Shown: piece by piece, positions 16,748 to 25,437 of the stretch
Layout: each line of letters starts with the position of its first letter
Numbering within the stretch: the first letter of the stretch is position 1
NCBI GenBank assembly: GCA_046964515.1
Contig: JBKUYM010000002.1
Span: 62,001-126,000, forward strand
Direction: 5' to 3'
DNA length: 64,000 bases
Source of the DNA: UMGS1663 sp046964515
GTDB taxonomy: Bacteria; Bacillota; Clostridia; TANB77; CAG-508
Notes under the pieces: model-generated
The model's input: the letters and a program-made list of their open reading frames with translations, nothing else
What the model was told of the DNA's origin: nothing
Database searches by the model: none
Position numbers and translations under genes: made by a program

Positions 16748-17668
16748 CTATTTTTTAGATTTTTCATCTTCTTTTAATACTTCTTTTATAGCACCGATGC
16801 TACTTAATGCAGAGGTTGCCTCAAAAGGAATAAATACTTTGTTAGCATCACCGTTTGCTACTTCCTTTAATGCTTCTAAAGATTTTAACTGTACTAAAGT
16901 TTCATCCGGATTTGCTTTTTTCATAGCACTATACACTTTTTGAATTTCTTCGGCTTTTGCTTCAGCTACTCTTTTAATTGCTTCTGCCTCACCAGTTGCT
17001 CTTCTAATTTTAGATTCCCTATCTGCTTCTGCTTCTAAAATAGCTGCTTGTTTTTTTCCTTCTGCTAATGTAATGGCAGATTGCTTTTCACCTTCAGCTT
17101 CTAAGATTAAGGCTCTTTTAGTTCTTTCTGCATTCATTTCTTTTTCCATGGCATCACGAATATCAGCAGGAGGTGTAATATCTTTAATTTCTACTCTATC
17201 AATCTTACAACCCCATTGATCTGTAGCTTCGTCTAAAATAGATCTTAGTTTATCATTAATAGAATCTCTAGCACTGAAAGTTTCATCTAACATTAATTTA
17301 CCTACAATATCACGAATAGTAGTAATTGCTAAATATTCAATACCTTTTTTTAAACTTTGAATTTCATATACTGCTTTAGCTGGATCTGTAATTTTATAAA
17401 ATACAACCGTATCAATCGTAATGGTAACGTTATCTTTAGTAATAACTTCTTGTGGTGGGATATCTAAAGTTTGTTGCTTTAAACTAACAACGCTACGTAC
17501 TCTGTCTAAAAATGGAATAATAACGGTAAGACCAGCATCTGCGACTTTATGAAATTTACCTAATCTTTCTATAATATAGACTTCTGATTGTTTTACTACC
17601 TTAATGGATTGAAAGGCAAGGAAAATTAGTAATGCAATAATTACCAATGTAATAATAATTCCTACCAT
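16748..17668 (-). CDS. SPFH/Band 7 membrane protein (slipin/QmcA-like)
   Basis: A 306-residue protein anchored by one N-terminal helix (about residues 3-22). An SPFH domain follows (VKQSEVYIIERLGKFHKV, then DNVTITIDTVVFYKI). A long Ala/Glu-rich coiled coil (about 180-250) and the family ending around FIPFEATSALSS complete it. The start at 17668 is chosen for the AGGGGGA site; the ATG at 17698 has none. Members organise membrane microdomains. No NfeD partner is adjacent. It sits between two prepilin-like genes but on the opposite strand. Confidence 0.85.
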   Translation of the reverse strand: MVGIIITLVIIALLIFLAFQSIKVVKQSEVYIIERLGKFHKVADAGLTVIIPFLDRVRSVVSLKQQTLDIPPQEVITKDNVTITIDTVVFYKITDPAKAVYEIQSLKKGIEYLAITTIRDIVGKLMLDETFSARDSINDKLRSILDEATDQWGCKIDRVEIKDITPPADIRDAMEKEMNAERTKRALILEAEGEKQSAITLAEGKKQAAILEAEADRESKIRRATGEAEAIKRVAEAKAEEIQKVYSAMKKANPDETLVQLKSLEALKEVANGDANKVFIPFEATSALSSIGAIKEVLKEDEKSKK

Positions 17669-17942
17669 AATAAATGTTCCCCCTTTGATATATTTCATTT
17701 ATTTATTTTTTCTTTAAAATGTAAAAAACACATTAACAATACTAGTATAGCATAAATTTGCCTAAAATGGAAGTGTTTTCTTATAGTTTTTTATGTAAAT
17801 TTTAAAAATTGAAAGTTTTATGTTGCCAGATAATTAGCATTTTTATTGAAATTTCTTAAAATTAGTATAAAAACTAGATACAATAAATATATACAACACT
17901 TAGAATTAACCAAAATAAAAAATATAGAAAAGAGGTGGAACT

Positions 17943-19088
17943 ATGAGACAAGAAAAAGGAATCACGATGGTTTCTCTAGTAGTAACCATAATTATATTAA
18001 TCATTTTAGCAGGTATTAGTGTGAATACTTTAATCGGAGATAATGGTATTATTGCTAAAACCAAACAAGCAAAACAAAATATTACCTTAGCAGGAGAAGC
18101 AGAGGCTATGCAACTAAATCAATTGTATTATGAACTAGAAACAGGGGGAGAATTAACAGAGGATGAAGAAAGTAGTAAAAAAGATGAAATCATTAGCTTA
18201 TTGCAAAAGCAAGTAGAAGAATTACAAAAACAGGTGGCTACTTTACAAACAGAAAACGAGGAATTGAAGAAGCAAATACAAGAATTAACAGAGCAAATAG
18301 CCAATTTGCAACAAGAAATAGAAAGCTTAAAACAGCAAATTACTAATAAAGATATAGAAATAGCAGAACTAAAAAAGCAAGTGAGTGAAAAAGAAGCTAA
18401 AATCCAAGAATTGCAAAATCAATTAAATAGTTTAAATTCCTTATTATCACAAACCAATGCCACAGCCGATAAAATATTAACTGGTTATAAAGCCTATAGT
18501 GGAGGAAAATTACTAACAGGAACCATGGTCAATCGAGGAGCAGTAAGTAGTAGCTTAAATTGTGGACAAAGCTACACAATTCCAGCAGGGTATCATAATG
18601 GCTCTGGAAAAGTAACGGCAAATAGCTTAGCTAGTCAGACTGTAGGTACAGCAACAGCCAATAATTTAAGTAATGGTGTAACTGCTTGGGTAAATGGGGT
18701 TAAAATTACAGGTAATGGAACAGATGTAAATAATAGTTATCAAGCAGGAAGTAACGATGCTAGTACAGGAAAATACACATTAGTAGAATTAGGAACTGGC
18801 ACTTCTTTTGATATTAAATCAGTCTATTCTAATTATAGTAAATTAACCACTTCCAATTTTATATGTCAAGTAGTTTCTATATCTGTAAGTGGATCAGCAA
18901 CAGATAATGATGCACATAATTCTTCTTATAGTGGATCTTTTTCTGTAACACCATCTATTACCTATAATAGTAGTACTGGAATTGTAAATATAAGTGGTAC
19001 AAGTAATTCTAGGTCTTATAAAACGTGGGGAAATACAGGAACGATTATCACAGCAACAGCAACTGTAAAAGTATATTTAAAATATTAG
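17943..19088 (+). CDS. Prepilin-like modular surface protein, copy 3
   Basis: A 381-residue paralogue of copies 1 and 2. The first residues are MRQEKGITMVSLVV, then the same hydrophobic helix and the same acidic neck (LETGGELTEDEES), but with many silent DNA differences, so it is an older copy. The coiled coil and both shaft repeats are present (ILTGYKAYSGGK, TAWVNGVKITGN). The last ~130 residues are a Ser/Thr/Asn-rich beta tip not shared with the others. AGAGGTGG precedes the ATG. It ends at a strong bidirectional terminator. Confidence 0.75.
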   Translation: MRQEKGITMVSLVVTIIILIILAGISVNTLIGDNGIIAKTKQAKQNITLAGEAEAMQLNQLYYELETGGELTEDEESSKKDEIISLLQKQVEELQKQVATLQTENEELKKQIQELTEQIANLQQEIESLKQQITNKDIEIAELKKQVSEKEAKIQELQNQLNSLNSLLSQTNATADKILTGYKAYSGGKLLTGTMVNRGAVSSSLNCGQSYTIPAGYHNGSGKVTANSLASQTVGTATANNLSNGVTAWVNGVKITGNGTDVNNSYQAGSNDASTGKYTLVELGTGTSFDIKSVYSNYSKLTTSNFICQVVSISVSGSATDNDAHNSSYSGSFSVTPSITYNSSTGIVNISGTSNSRSYKTWGNTGTIITATATVKVYLKY

Positions 19089-19102
19089 AATAAAAAAGAA
19101 CA

Positions 19103-19135
19103 CCCCCCAACGCATAGTGTTGCGTTGGGGGATAT
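19103..19135. terminator. Bidirectional GC-rich terminator
   Basis: Stem CCCCCAACGCA / TGCGTTGGGGG (19104-19114, 19121-19131) with T-rich flanks on both strands. Confidence 0.9.
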
Positions 19136-19137
19136 TT

Positions 19138-19377
19138 TTACATTGATGGCTGTGAAAAATTGCTTGCAGCTTCAATGAACGCTGATTCTGCCTCCAGATA
19201 AGCAGGCATCTGACAATAACTTTTAACGAAAGTGTCCGTATCGGGACTATCTGCTGTACATTTTGGACGCTTGCCAATGGCACGTTCAATTAAATCGTTA
19301 GGAATTTTTTCCCCTTCCTTTAACAGTTTTGCTGCCTCAGTGAGGCAAGCAAGATACATAGGTGTCTGAAATTCCAT
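19138..19377 (-). CDS. Hypothetical small protein of atypical composition
   Basis: I do not recognise this 79-residue protein (starts MEFQTPMYLACLTEAAK). It has AAAGGAG upstream and ends at the shared terminator, so it looks like a real gene. It is richer in GC and in codons such as CTG, GCC and CGC than its neighbours, which suggests horizontal transfer. Three cysteines and no membrane segment are visible. Its neighbours give no functional clue. Confidence 0.55.
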   Translation of the reverse strand: MEFQTPMYLACLTEAAKLLKEGEKIPNDLIERAIGKRPKCTADSPDTDTFVKSYCQMPAYLEAESAFIEAASNFSQPSM

Positions 19378-19541
19378 ATGAAACTCCTTTCAAAAAGTCA
19401 TCAATTGAGTAGCTATGCTACAGTTACACTAACATTATACTATAAATTGACATAAAACGCAAGAAAAGAAAAAAAGCTCTTTTAAAACTAAAAAATATAT
19501 GATAAAATAGAAAACATGAAAAAAAGAAATGAGGAAGAAAG

Positions 19542-20840
19542 ATGAAACAAAAAGTAGCATTTTGTACATTGGGATGTAAAGTAAATCAATATGAAACCAA
19601 TGCTATGATAGAACAATTCCTAAAACAAAATTATGAAGTCGTAGATTTTGAAGAGGTAGCCGATATCTATATTATTAATACTTGCACAGTTACGAATATG
19701 GCAGATAGGAAATCCAGACAAATGTTAAGAAAAGTAAAAGAAAGAAATCCTGCAAGTATAGTAGTTGCTTGTGGTTGTTATGCACAAGTTGCTAAAGAAG
19801 AATTAGAGAAAATACCACAAATTGATATGATATGTGGTGTAAATGAAAAGAATAGAATAGTAGAATATATAGAAAAATATAAAGAAAATATGCTTCAGAA
19901 AGAATATATTACAGATGTTATGTATCAAAAAGAATTTTTAGATTTTGGCACTACAGAATATACGGACAAAACAAGAGCGGTTGTTAAAGTGCAAGATGGC
20001 TGTGATCGTTTTTGTAGTTATTGTATTATTCCTTATGCAAGAGGGCATATTAGAAGTAGAAAGATAGAAAATGTAGTAACAGAAATACAAAAAATTGCAC
20101 AAGAAGGAATAAAAGAAGTTGTTATTACAGGCATACATATTGCTTCTTATGGAAAAGAATGGAAAGAAGATATTTCTTTAATTCATTTATTAGAAGCAAT
20201 TGAACCAATTGAAGGAATCGAAAGAATTCGATTAGGTTCGTTAGAACCTACCATTATAACAAAGGCATTTTTAGATAGGCTAGTAAAGTTAAATAAAATA
20301 TGTGATCATTTCCATTTGTCTTTACAAAGTGGATGTGATGCTACTTTAAAAAGAATGAACCGAAAATATACTACGGAGACATTTGAAAAAAGTGTAGAAC
20401 TATTAAGGGCCTATTATCCAAAAGTAGCGTTAACGACAGATATTATTGTGGGATTTCCAGGGGAAACACAAGAAGAATTTGAGCAGACCTATACATTTTT
20501 AGAGAAAATACAATTTTATAAAATGCATATTTTTAAATATTCTCCAAGAAAGGGAACCAAAGCATCTACAATGCCAGAGCAAATAAATGGTTCTATCAAA
20601 GAAGAACGTAGCAGAAAATTGATAGAACTATCTGATAGCATACAGGAAAAACAAAATGGAGAAGAAATAGGCAATATAGTAGAAGTACTTTTAGAAGAAA
20701 GAGAAAAGGATTATCTAAAAGGACACACGACCAATTATCATATGATAAAGGTAAAAACGGATTTACCTTTGGAAAATAGGATTGTAAAAGTTAAAATAGA
20801 AAGAAAAGAAAATTTAGAACTGTATGCAGTTGCAATCTAA
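19542..20840 (+). CDS. mtaB: tRNA t6A37 methylthiotransferase MtaB
   Basis: This 432-residue radical-SAM enzyme converts t6A37 to ms2t6A37 in tRNA. The N-terminal UPF0004 domain provides three cysteines for one 4Fe-4S cluster (TLGCKVNQYE, NTCTVTN, ACGCYAQ). The radical-SAM motif is CDRFCSYC. A C-terminal TRAM-like domain follows (about 370-430). The opening TLGCKVNQYET is characteristic of MtaB rather than MiaB or RimO. It is upstream of alaS on the same strand (60-bp gap). Confidence 0.93.
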   Translation: MKQKVAFCTLGCKVNQYETNAMIEQFLKQNYEVVDFEEVADIYIINTCTVTNMADRKSRQMLRKVKERNPASIVVACGCYAQVAKEELEKIPQIDMICGVNEKNRIVEYIEKYKENMLQKEYITDVMYQKEFLDFGTTEYTDKTRAVVKVQDGCDRFCSYCIIPYARGHIRSRKIENVVTEIQKIAQEGIKEVVITGIHIASYGKEWKEDISLIHLLEAIEPIEGIERIRLGSLEPTIITKAFLDRLVKLNKICDHFHLSLQSGCDATLKRMNRKYTTETFEKSVELLRAYYPKVALTTDIIVGFPGETQEEFEQTYTFLEKIQFYKMHIFKYSPRKGTKASTMPEQINGSIKEERSRKLIELSDSIQEKQNGEEIGNIVEVLLEEREKDYLKGHTTNYHMIKVKTDLPLENRIVKVKIERKENLELYAVAI

Positions 20841-20900
20841 GATGAAATGTAATATAATGACGCCTAGAAATGAAGAGAAAAGAAAGGGAGCAAGCAAATT

Positions 20901-22658
20901 ATGAAAGCAATTGAATTAAGAAATAAATATTTGAAATTTTTTGAAGAACATGGACATAAAATTATACCAAGTGCACCACTAATACCAGAAAATGATCCTT
21001 CTGTATTATTTACAACAGCTGGTATGCAACCATTAGTACCATACTTATTAGGAGAAAAACATCCAGAAGGAAATCGTTTAACAGATTATCAAAAATGTGT
21101 TAGAACGGTAGATATTGACGAAGTTGGTGATAACCGCCATTTAACTTATTTTGAAATGCTTGGAAACTGGTCTCTAGGAGATTACTTTAAAGAAGAGGCG
21201 ATTGCCATGTCTTATGAATTCTTAACAAAAGTATTGGAAATACCAGTAGAAAGATTGTCTGTTACTTGTTTTGCAGGAGATGAGGATGCACCAAGAGATA
21301 CGATAGCCTTTGAAGCATGGAAAAAAGCAGGAATTCCAGAAGAAAGAATCTATTTTTATGGAAAAGAGGATAATTGGTGGATTGCAGGGGAAGAAGGACC
21401 ATGTGGACCAGATACAGAAATGTTTTTGGATACAGGAAAACCAGCATGTGGACCGGATTGTGGACCATCTTGTAATTGTGGGAAATATGTAGAAATTTGG
21501 AATAACGTGTTTATGGAATTTTATAAGCATAAAGATGGAACTTATACAAAATTAGCACAGCAAAATGTAGATACAGGACTTGGATTAGAGAGAGTAACGA
21601 TGCTTTTAAATGGTAAAGAAACACCTTATGATACAGAGATATTTGTACCAATTATGGACAAACTACAAGAACTTGCAAAGGTAGAAGATATTCATAGTAG
21701 AAGAATTGTAGCAGAGCATTTACGTTCTAGTATGATGATTATTCATGATGGTGGAAGACCAAGTAATGTAGACAGAGGTTATATTTTAAGAAGATTGATT
21801 CGTAGAATGACAAGACATTTAAATAAATTACAAATTAGCTTAGAAGAATTAGGAAATTTAATTGAGCTAAATATAGATACTTTAAAAGAATTATATCCTG
21901 AATTATTGGAAAAAAGAGAAATTATTAAGCAAGTGATTTTAGAAGAAAAAGATAAATTCGTAAAGACTTTAGCACATGGAGAAAGAGAATTCGAAAAAGC
22001 GATTATAAAAGCAAAACAGGATGGAAAAACGCAAATTGATGGAGAAACGATGTTTAAATTATATGAAACGTATGGATTTCCTCCAGAAATCACCTCTGAT
22101 TTAGCGAAAGAACAAGGGTTTACAGTAGATGTAAAGGCTTTTGATATTCTATTTAAAGAACATCAAGAAAAATCAAGATTAGGTAGTCAACAGAAATTTA
22201 AAGGTGGGTTAGCAGAGCAAAATGAAATTACAATTGGCTATCATACAGCTACCCATTTATTGCATAAAGCTTTAAGAATGGTATTAGGAGAACATGTACA
22301 TCAAAATGGTTCTAATATTACAACAGAAAGATTACGTTTTGATTTTACACATCCAGAAAAAATGACAAAAGAACAAATACAACAAGTAGAAGATATCGTT
22401 AATAAAAAGATTCAAGAGGATTTACCAGTTATTTGTGAAGAAATGACATTAGAAGAAGCTAGAAAATCTGGGGCTATGGGACTTTTTGAAAATAAATATG
22501 GAGAAAAAGTAAAAGTATATACAATCGGCGATTTTAGCAAAGAAATTTGTGGAGGACCACATGTAGAGCATACGGGTGTATTAGGAACTTTTAAAATTAA
22601 AAAAGAAGAATCTAGTTCAGCAGGCGTTAGAAGAATTAAAGCTGTTCTTATAAAATAG
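20901..22658 (+). CDS. alaS: Alanyl-tRNA synthetase, shortened form
   Basis: At 585 residues this is far shorter than the usual ~870. The class II catalytic core is intact (starts MKAIELRNKYLKFFEEHGH; LFTTAGMQPLVPYLLG; GLGLERV), as are the tRNA-recognition region and the zinc-type editing half (HTATHLLHKAL and CGGPHVEHTG). Two parts are missing: the beta-barrel insert normally preceding the HxxxH motif, and everything after AGVRRIKAV, that is the oligomerisation and C-Ala domains. CGGPH replaces the usual CGGTH. Short AlaRS forms are known in several bacteria. The stop is clean with hinT 8 bp later, so this is not a broken gene. Confidence 0.92.
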   Translation: MKAIELRNKYLKFFEEHGHKIIPSAPLIPENDPSVLFTTAGMQPLVPYLLGEKHPEGNRLTDYQKCVRTVDIDEVGDNRHLTYFEMLGNWSLGDYFKEEAIAMSYEFLTKVLEIPVERLSVTCFAGDEDAPRDTIAFEAWKKAGIPEERIYFYGKEDNWWIAGEEGPCGPDTEMFLDTGKPACGPDCGPSCNCGKYVEIWNNVFMEFYKHKDGTYTKLAQQNVDTGLGLERVTMLLNGKETPYDTEIFVPIMDKLQELAKVEDIHSRRIVAEHLRSSMMIIHDGGRPSNVDRGYILRRLIRRMTRHLNKLQISLEELGNLIELNIDTLKELYPELLEKREIIKQVILEEKDKFVKTLAHGEREFEKAIIKAKQDGKTQIDGETMFKLYETYGFPPEITSDLAKEQGFTVDVKAFDILFKEHQEKSRLGSQQKFKGGLAEQNEITIGYHTATHLLHKALRMVLGEHVHQNGSNITTERLRFDFTHPEKMTKEQIQQVEDIVNKKIQEDLPVICEEMTLEEARKSGAMGLFENKYGEKVKVYTIGDFSKEICGGPHVEHTGVLGTFKIKKEESSSAGVRRIKAVLIK

Positions 22659-22666
22659 GAGGTTAT

Positions 22667-23017
22667 ATGGACGAAAATTGTGTATTTTGTAAAATTGTAA
22701 AGGGGGAAATTCCTTCAGAAAAAGTCTACGAAGATGAAGAATTTTTAGCATTTAAGGATATTCAACCAGCAGCACCTATTCACATTTTGGTAATTCCTAA
22801 AAAGCATATTGCGATGCTAACAGATTTAACGGAAAATGAGGAAGCTATGATTGGAAAAGTTTATACCACCATTAATAAAATAGCGAGACAAGAAGGCTTT
22901 GAAAAACAAGGGTATCGTGTAATTGCAAATTGTGGAAAAGACTCTGGACAAGAAGTTATGCATATCCATTTTCATATATTAGGAGGCAAAAAATTAGGCG
23001 ATAAAATTGTAGAATAA
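22667..23017 (+). CDS. hinT: HIT-family nucleotide-binding protein (HinT)
   Basis: A 116-residue purine nucleoside phosphoramidase of the histidine-triad family. The start CVFCKIVKGEIPSEKVYED and the triad HIHFHILGG are diagnostic. AGGAGG immediately precedes the ATG, and it is coupled to alaS with an 8-bp gap. Length is normal. Confidence 0.93.
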   Translation: MDENCVFCKIVKGEIPSEKVYEDEEFLAFKDIQPAAPIHILVIPKKHIAMLTDLTENEEAMIGKVYTTINKIARQEGFEKQGYRVIANCGKDSGQEVMHIHFHILGGKKLGDKIVE

Positions 23018-23023
23018 AAAAAT

Positions 23024-23061
23024 AAGAAACCATGCAGATACAGTCTACATGGTTTTCTTGT
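23024..23061 (+). terminator. Terminator after hinT
   Basis: Stem AAGAAACCATG / CATGGTTTTCTT with further inner pairing. Confidence 0.75.
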
Positions 23062-23151
23062 ATGAGATACAGGATTTTTCTATAAAATGTAGAAAAATAG
23101 ATTGTTTTATGATATAATGACTATATAAGTGATAAAAGGAGGAAATGGTAA

Positions 23152-23835
23152 ATGTTTGAAAATAAATATGGAAAATTTCTAACCATACTATTAATTGTAG
23201 GTATTATTATAGTAATTGGTGTACTAATTTTCTTAGGAATAAATTTAATTAGAAATTCCTCTATAGAAACTGATGCAGGGGATGCAGTAGATAGATTTCA
23301 AGAGGGAAAAACGAATACACAGGAAAATGAACAGGTAGAAAATACAATAGCCAATGTGGTAGCTCCCAATGTGGATATAGAGAACTTAGTTCAAGAGAAT
23401 ACCACAGGAGGTGAAGGAAACAGTGAACATCAAGCAACTTATAAAGGATTCCCTATGGTAGGTACCATTGAAATTCCAAAAACGAATGTAAAATATCCAG
23501 TATTACAAGAAGCTAGTAAAAATGCTATTGAAGTAGCAGTAGCGCTTTACTATGGCCCAGGTTTAAACCAAGTAGGAAATACGGTAATTGTGGGACATAA
23601 CTATAGGAATGGAACCTTTTTTTCTAATAATAAAAAATTAGAGGAAGGGGATAAAATATATGTTACAGATGAGAAGGGAACAAAAGTAACCTATACCATA
23701 TATAAAACCTATACAACCTCACCAGAAGATTCTGATTATCTAGAAAGAGATACCCAAGGAAAGAGAGAAATCTCACTATTAACTTGTACGGACGATACTA
23801 AAAGTCGATTGATTATTTGGGCAAGGGCAGACTAG
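23152..23835 (+). CDS. Sortase, tandem copy 1
   Basis: A 227-residue membrane-anchored sortase: one N-terminal helix (about residues 10-33), an acidic linker, then the sortase barrel (about 95-227). The catalytic triad is visible as VGHNY (His), LLTCTDD (Cys) and KSRLIIWA (Arg). The layout fits class D or a related housekeeping/sporulation group. It is followed 22 bp later by a second sortase. No LPxTG substrate lies beside these two. Confidence 0.88.
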   Translation: MFENKYGKFLTILLIVGIIIVIGVLIFLGINLIRNSSIETDAGDAVDRFQEGKTNTQENEQVENTIANVVAPNVDIENLVQENTTGGEGNSEHQATYKGFPMVGTIEIPKTNVKYPVLQEASKNAIEVAVALYYGPGLNQVGNTVIVGHNYRNGTFFSNNKKLEEGDKIYVTDEKGTKVTYTIYKTYTTSPEDSDYLERDTQGKREISLLTCTDDTKSRLIIWARAD

Positions 23836-23857
23836 ATAACCATAGAAAGGAGCTATT

Positions 23858-24526
23858 ATGCATAGTAGTGGATATAAAAGATTTTTAACAATATTAATGC
23901 TAATCATTATACTAGCAGTAATAGGATTAGTGGGATATCTAGGATATGATTTCTTAATAAATTATTTTGCACAAAAAGATGCTGAAAATGCCGTAGATGA
24001 ATTTGAACAACAATTTGAAAATGAACAAGAAGAAGTAAAAACTAATGAACAGGAAAATACGATAACGACTCCAGAACCACAAAATACTAATCATAATAAT
24101 GGTAGTAACAAGCAAGGAACAACAGTAACTTATAGAGATTACAATATGATTGGAACTATACAAATTCCTAAAATAAAATTGAAATCGCCAATTGTAGATA
24201 AAGTAACGCCAAAATCGATTAGTGCAGCCGTAGCAGTATTATATGGACCAGGTTTAAATCAAGTAGGAAATACAGTGATTGTAGGGCATAATTATAGAAA
24301 TGGCACTTTTTTCTCTAATAATAAAAAATTAGTAGTAGGGGATAAAATTTATGTAACAGATCAGACCGGAAAAAAGATAGAATATACAATTACCAATACT
24401 TATATAACTTCTGATACAGATTTTGATTATGCTACTAGAGATACCCAAGGAAAAAGAGAAATATCGCTATCTACTTGCACAGAGGATGTTAAGAAAAGAT
24501 TGGTTATTTGGGCAAGAGAAAATTAA
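23858..24526 (+). CDS. Sortase, tandem copy 2
   Basis: A 222-residue paralogue of the preceding sortase, sharing stretches such as YGPGLNQVGNTVIVGHNYRN. His is in VGHNY, Cys in LSTCTED and Arg in KKRLVIWA. The N-terminal helix (about residues 9-33) and the Glu/Asn-rich linker have diverged more. AAAGGAG precedes the ATG. A tandem pair may give two specificities or be a recent duplication. Confidence 0.88.
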   Translation: MHSSGYKRFLTILMLIIILAVIGLVGYLGYDFLINYFAQKDAENAVDEFEQQFENEQEEVKTNEQENTITTPEPQNTNHNNGSNKQGTTVTYRDYNMIGTIQIPKIKLKSPIVDKVTPKSISAAVAVLYGPGLNQVGNTVIVGHNYRNGTFFSNNKKLVVGDKIYVTDQTGKKIEYTITNTYITSDTDFDYATRDTQGKREISLSTCTEDVKKRLVIWAREN

Positions 24527-24553
24527 AATTTAGAAAGAAAAATAAAAAAAATT

Positions 24554-24585
24554 ATTGGTAAAAGTTTTGACTTTTACCAATTTTT
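24554..24585 (+). terminator. Sortase operon terminator, overlapping the carD promoter
   Basis: Stem ATTGGTAAAAG / CTTTTACCAAT (24554-24564, 24571-24581) and a T run. The -35 box of the next promoter lies in the loop and 3' arm. Confidence 0.8.
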
Positions 24586-24595
24586 GATGTATAAT
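24567..24595 (+). promoter_or_regulatory. carD promoter
   Basis: TTGACT (24567-24572), a 17-bp spacer and TATAAT (24590-24595): a near-consensus sigma-A promoter embedded in the upstream terminator. Confidence 0.8.
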
Positions 24596-24677
24596 ATAAA
24601 CAGTGGTTAAAAAAGAGAATCAAAACCTTTCTTGACACACCTAAAAAGAAATAATAGCATAGAAAGGAGTGTCTTAC

Positions 24678-25253
24678 ATGTTTAATGTAGGTGATAAAAT
24701 TGTATATCCAATGCATGGAGCAGGAACAATCGACGCAATAGAAGAAAAAGATATTTTAGGAGAGAAACAGGCTTATTATATTATTAAAATGCCTGGTGAA
24801 GTAAAGGTTATGGTGCCAACAACAAGAGCAGAAGAAATTGGCGTTAGAAATGTTATAGATAAAGTAAATGCAGGAAAAGTATTAGAAATCTTAGAAGAAA
24901 ATGAAACAGAAATGTCTAATAATTGGAATAAAAGATATAGAGATAATATGGAGAAAATGAAGAGTGGAGACATTTATGAAGTAGCAGATGTCGTTAGAAA
25001 CTTAGCATTTAAGCAAAAAGAAAAAGGTTTATCTACAGGTGAAAAAAAGATGTTAAATAATGCAAAACAAATCTTAGTAAGTGAACTTGTATTAGCAGAG
25101 CATGCTTCACAAGAGGAAGTAGAACAATTAGTAGATAATAAAATAGAAATGTCCTTTGAAGAATATAAGACCATTACAGGAGAGCCAATAGAAATAGGAA
25201 AAGATATTGTGAAAAAATTTATTCCTTATGATGGAACTGGAACAGAGGCATAA
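24678..25253 (+). CDS. carD: CarD/CdnL-family transcription regulator
   Basis: A 191-residue protein: N-terminal RNA polymerase-interacting Tudor-like domain (MFNVGDKIVYPMHGAGTI) and a C-terminal helical DNA-binding domain (about residues 65-165). Family members bind the polymerase beta subunit and stabilise open complexes at sigma-A promoters. The start at 24678 follows AAAGGAG by 8 nt; the GTG at 24669 overlaps that site. It precedes dnaG-rpoD but has its own terminator. Confidence 0.9.
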   Translation: MFNVGDKIVYPMHGAGTIDAIEEKDILGEKQAYYIIKMPGEVKVMVPTTRAEEIGVRNVIDKVNAGKVLEILEENETEMSNNWNKRYRDNMEKMKSGDIYEVADVVRNLAFKQKEKGLSTGEKKMLNNAKQILVSELVLAEHASQEEVEQLVDNKIEMSFEEYKTITGEPIEIGKDIVKKFIPYDGTGTEA

Positions 25254-25277
25254 CTAGAAATATAAAAATTACGAAAG

Positions 25278-25300
25278 ACGACTAATATAGTCGTTTTTTC
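25278..25300 (+). terminator. carD terminator
   Basis: Stem ACGACTA / TAGTCGT followed by TTTTT. Confidence 0.85.
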
Positions 25301-25437
25301 TTGCTCTATAAGTAAAAATAAAAATGTAAAAAAATGGTAATTAAATTTACGAAATTTGTCATCTTGTATAATATAAAAGAAGGATTTGTACTCCTTCTGT
25401 CGAATAATATAATTATAATAAAGAAAGGTAACCAAAA

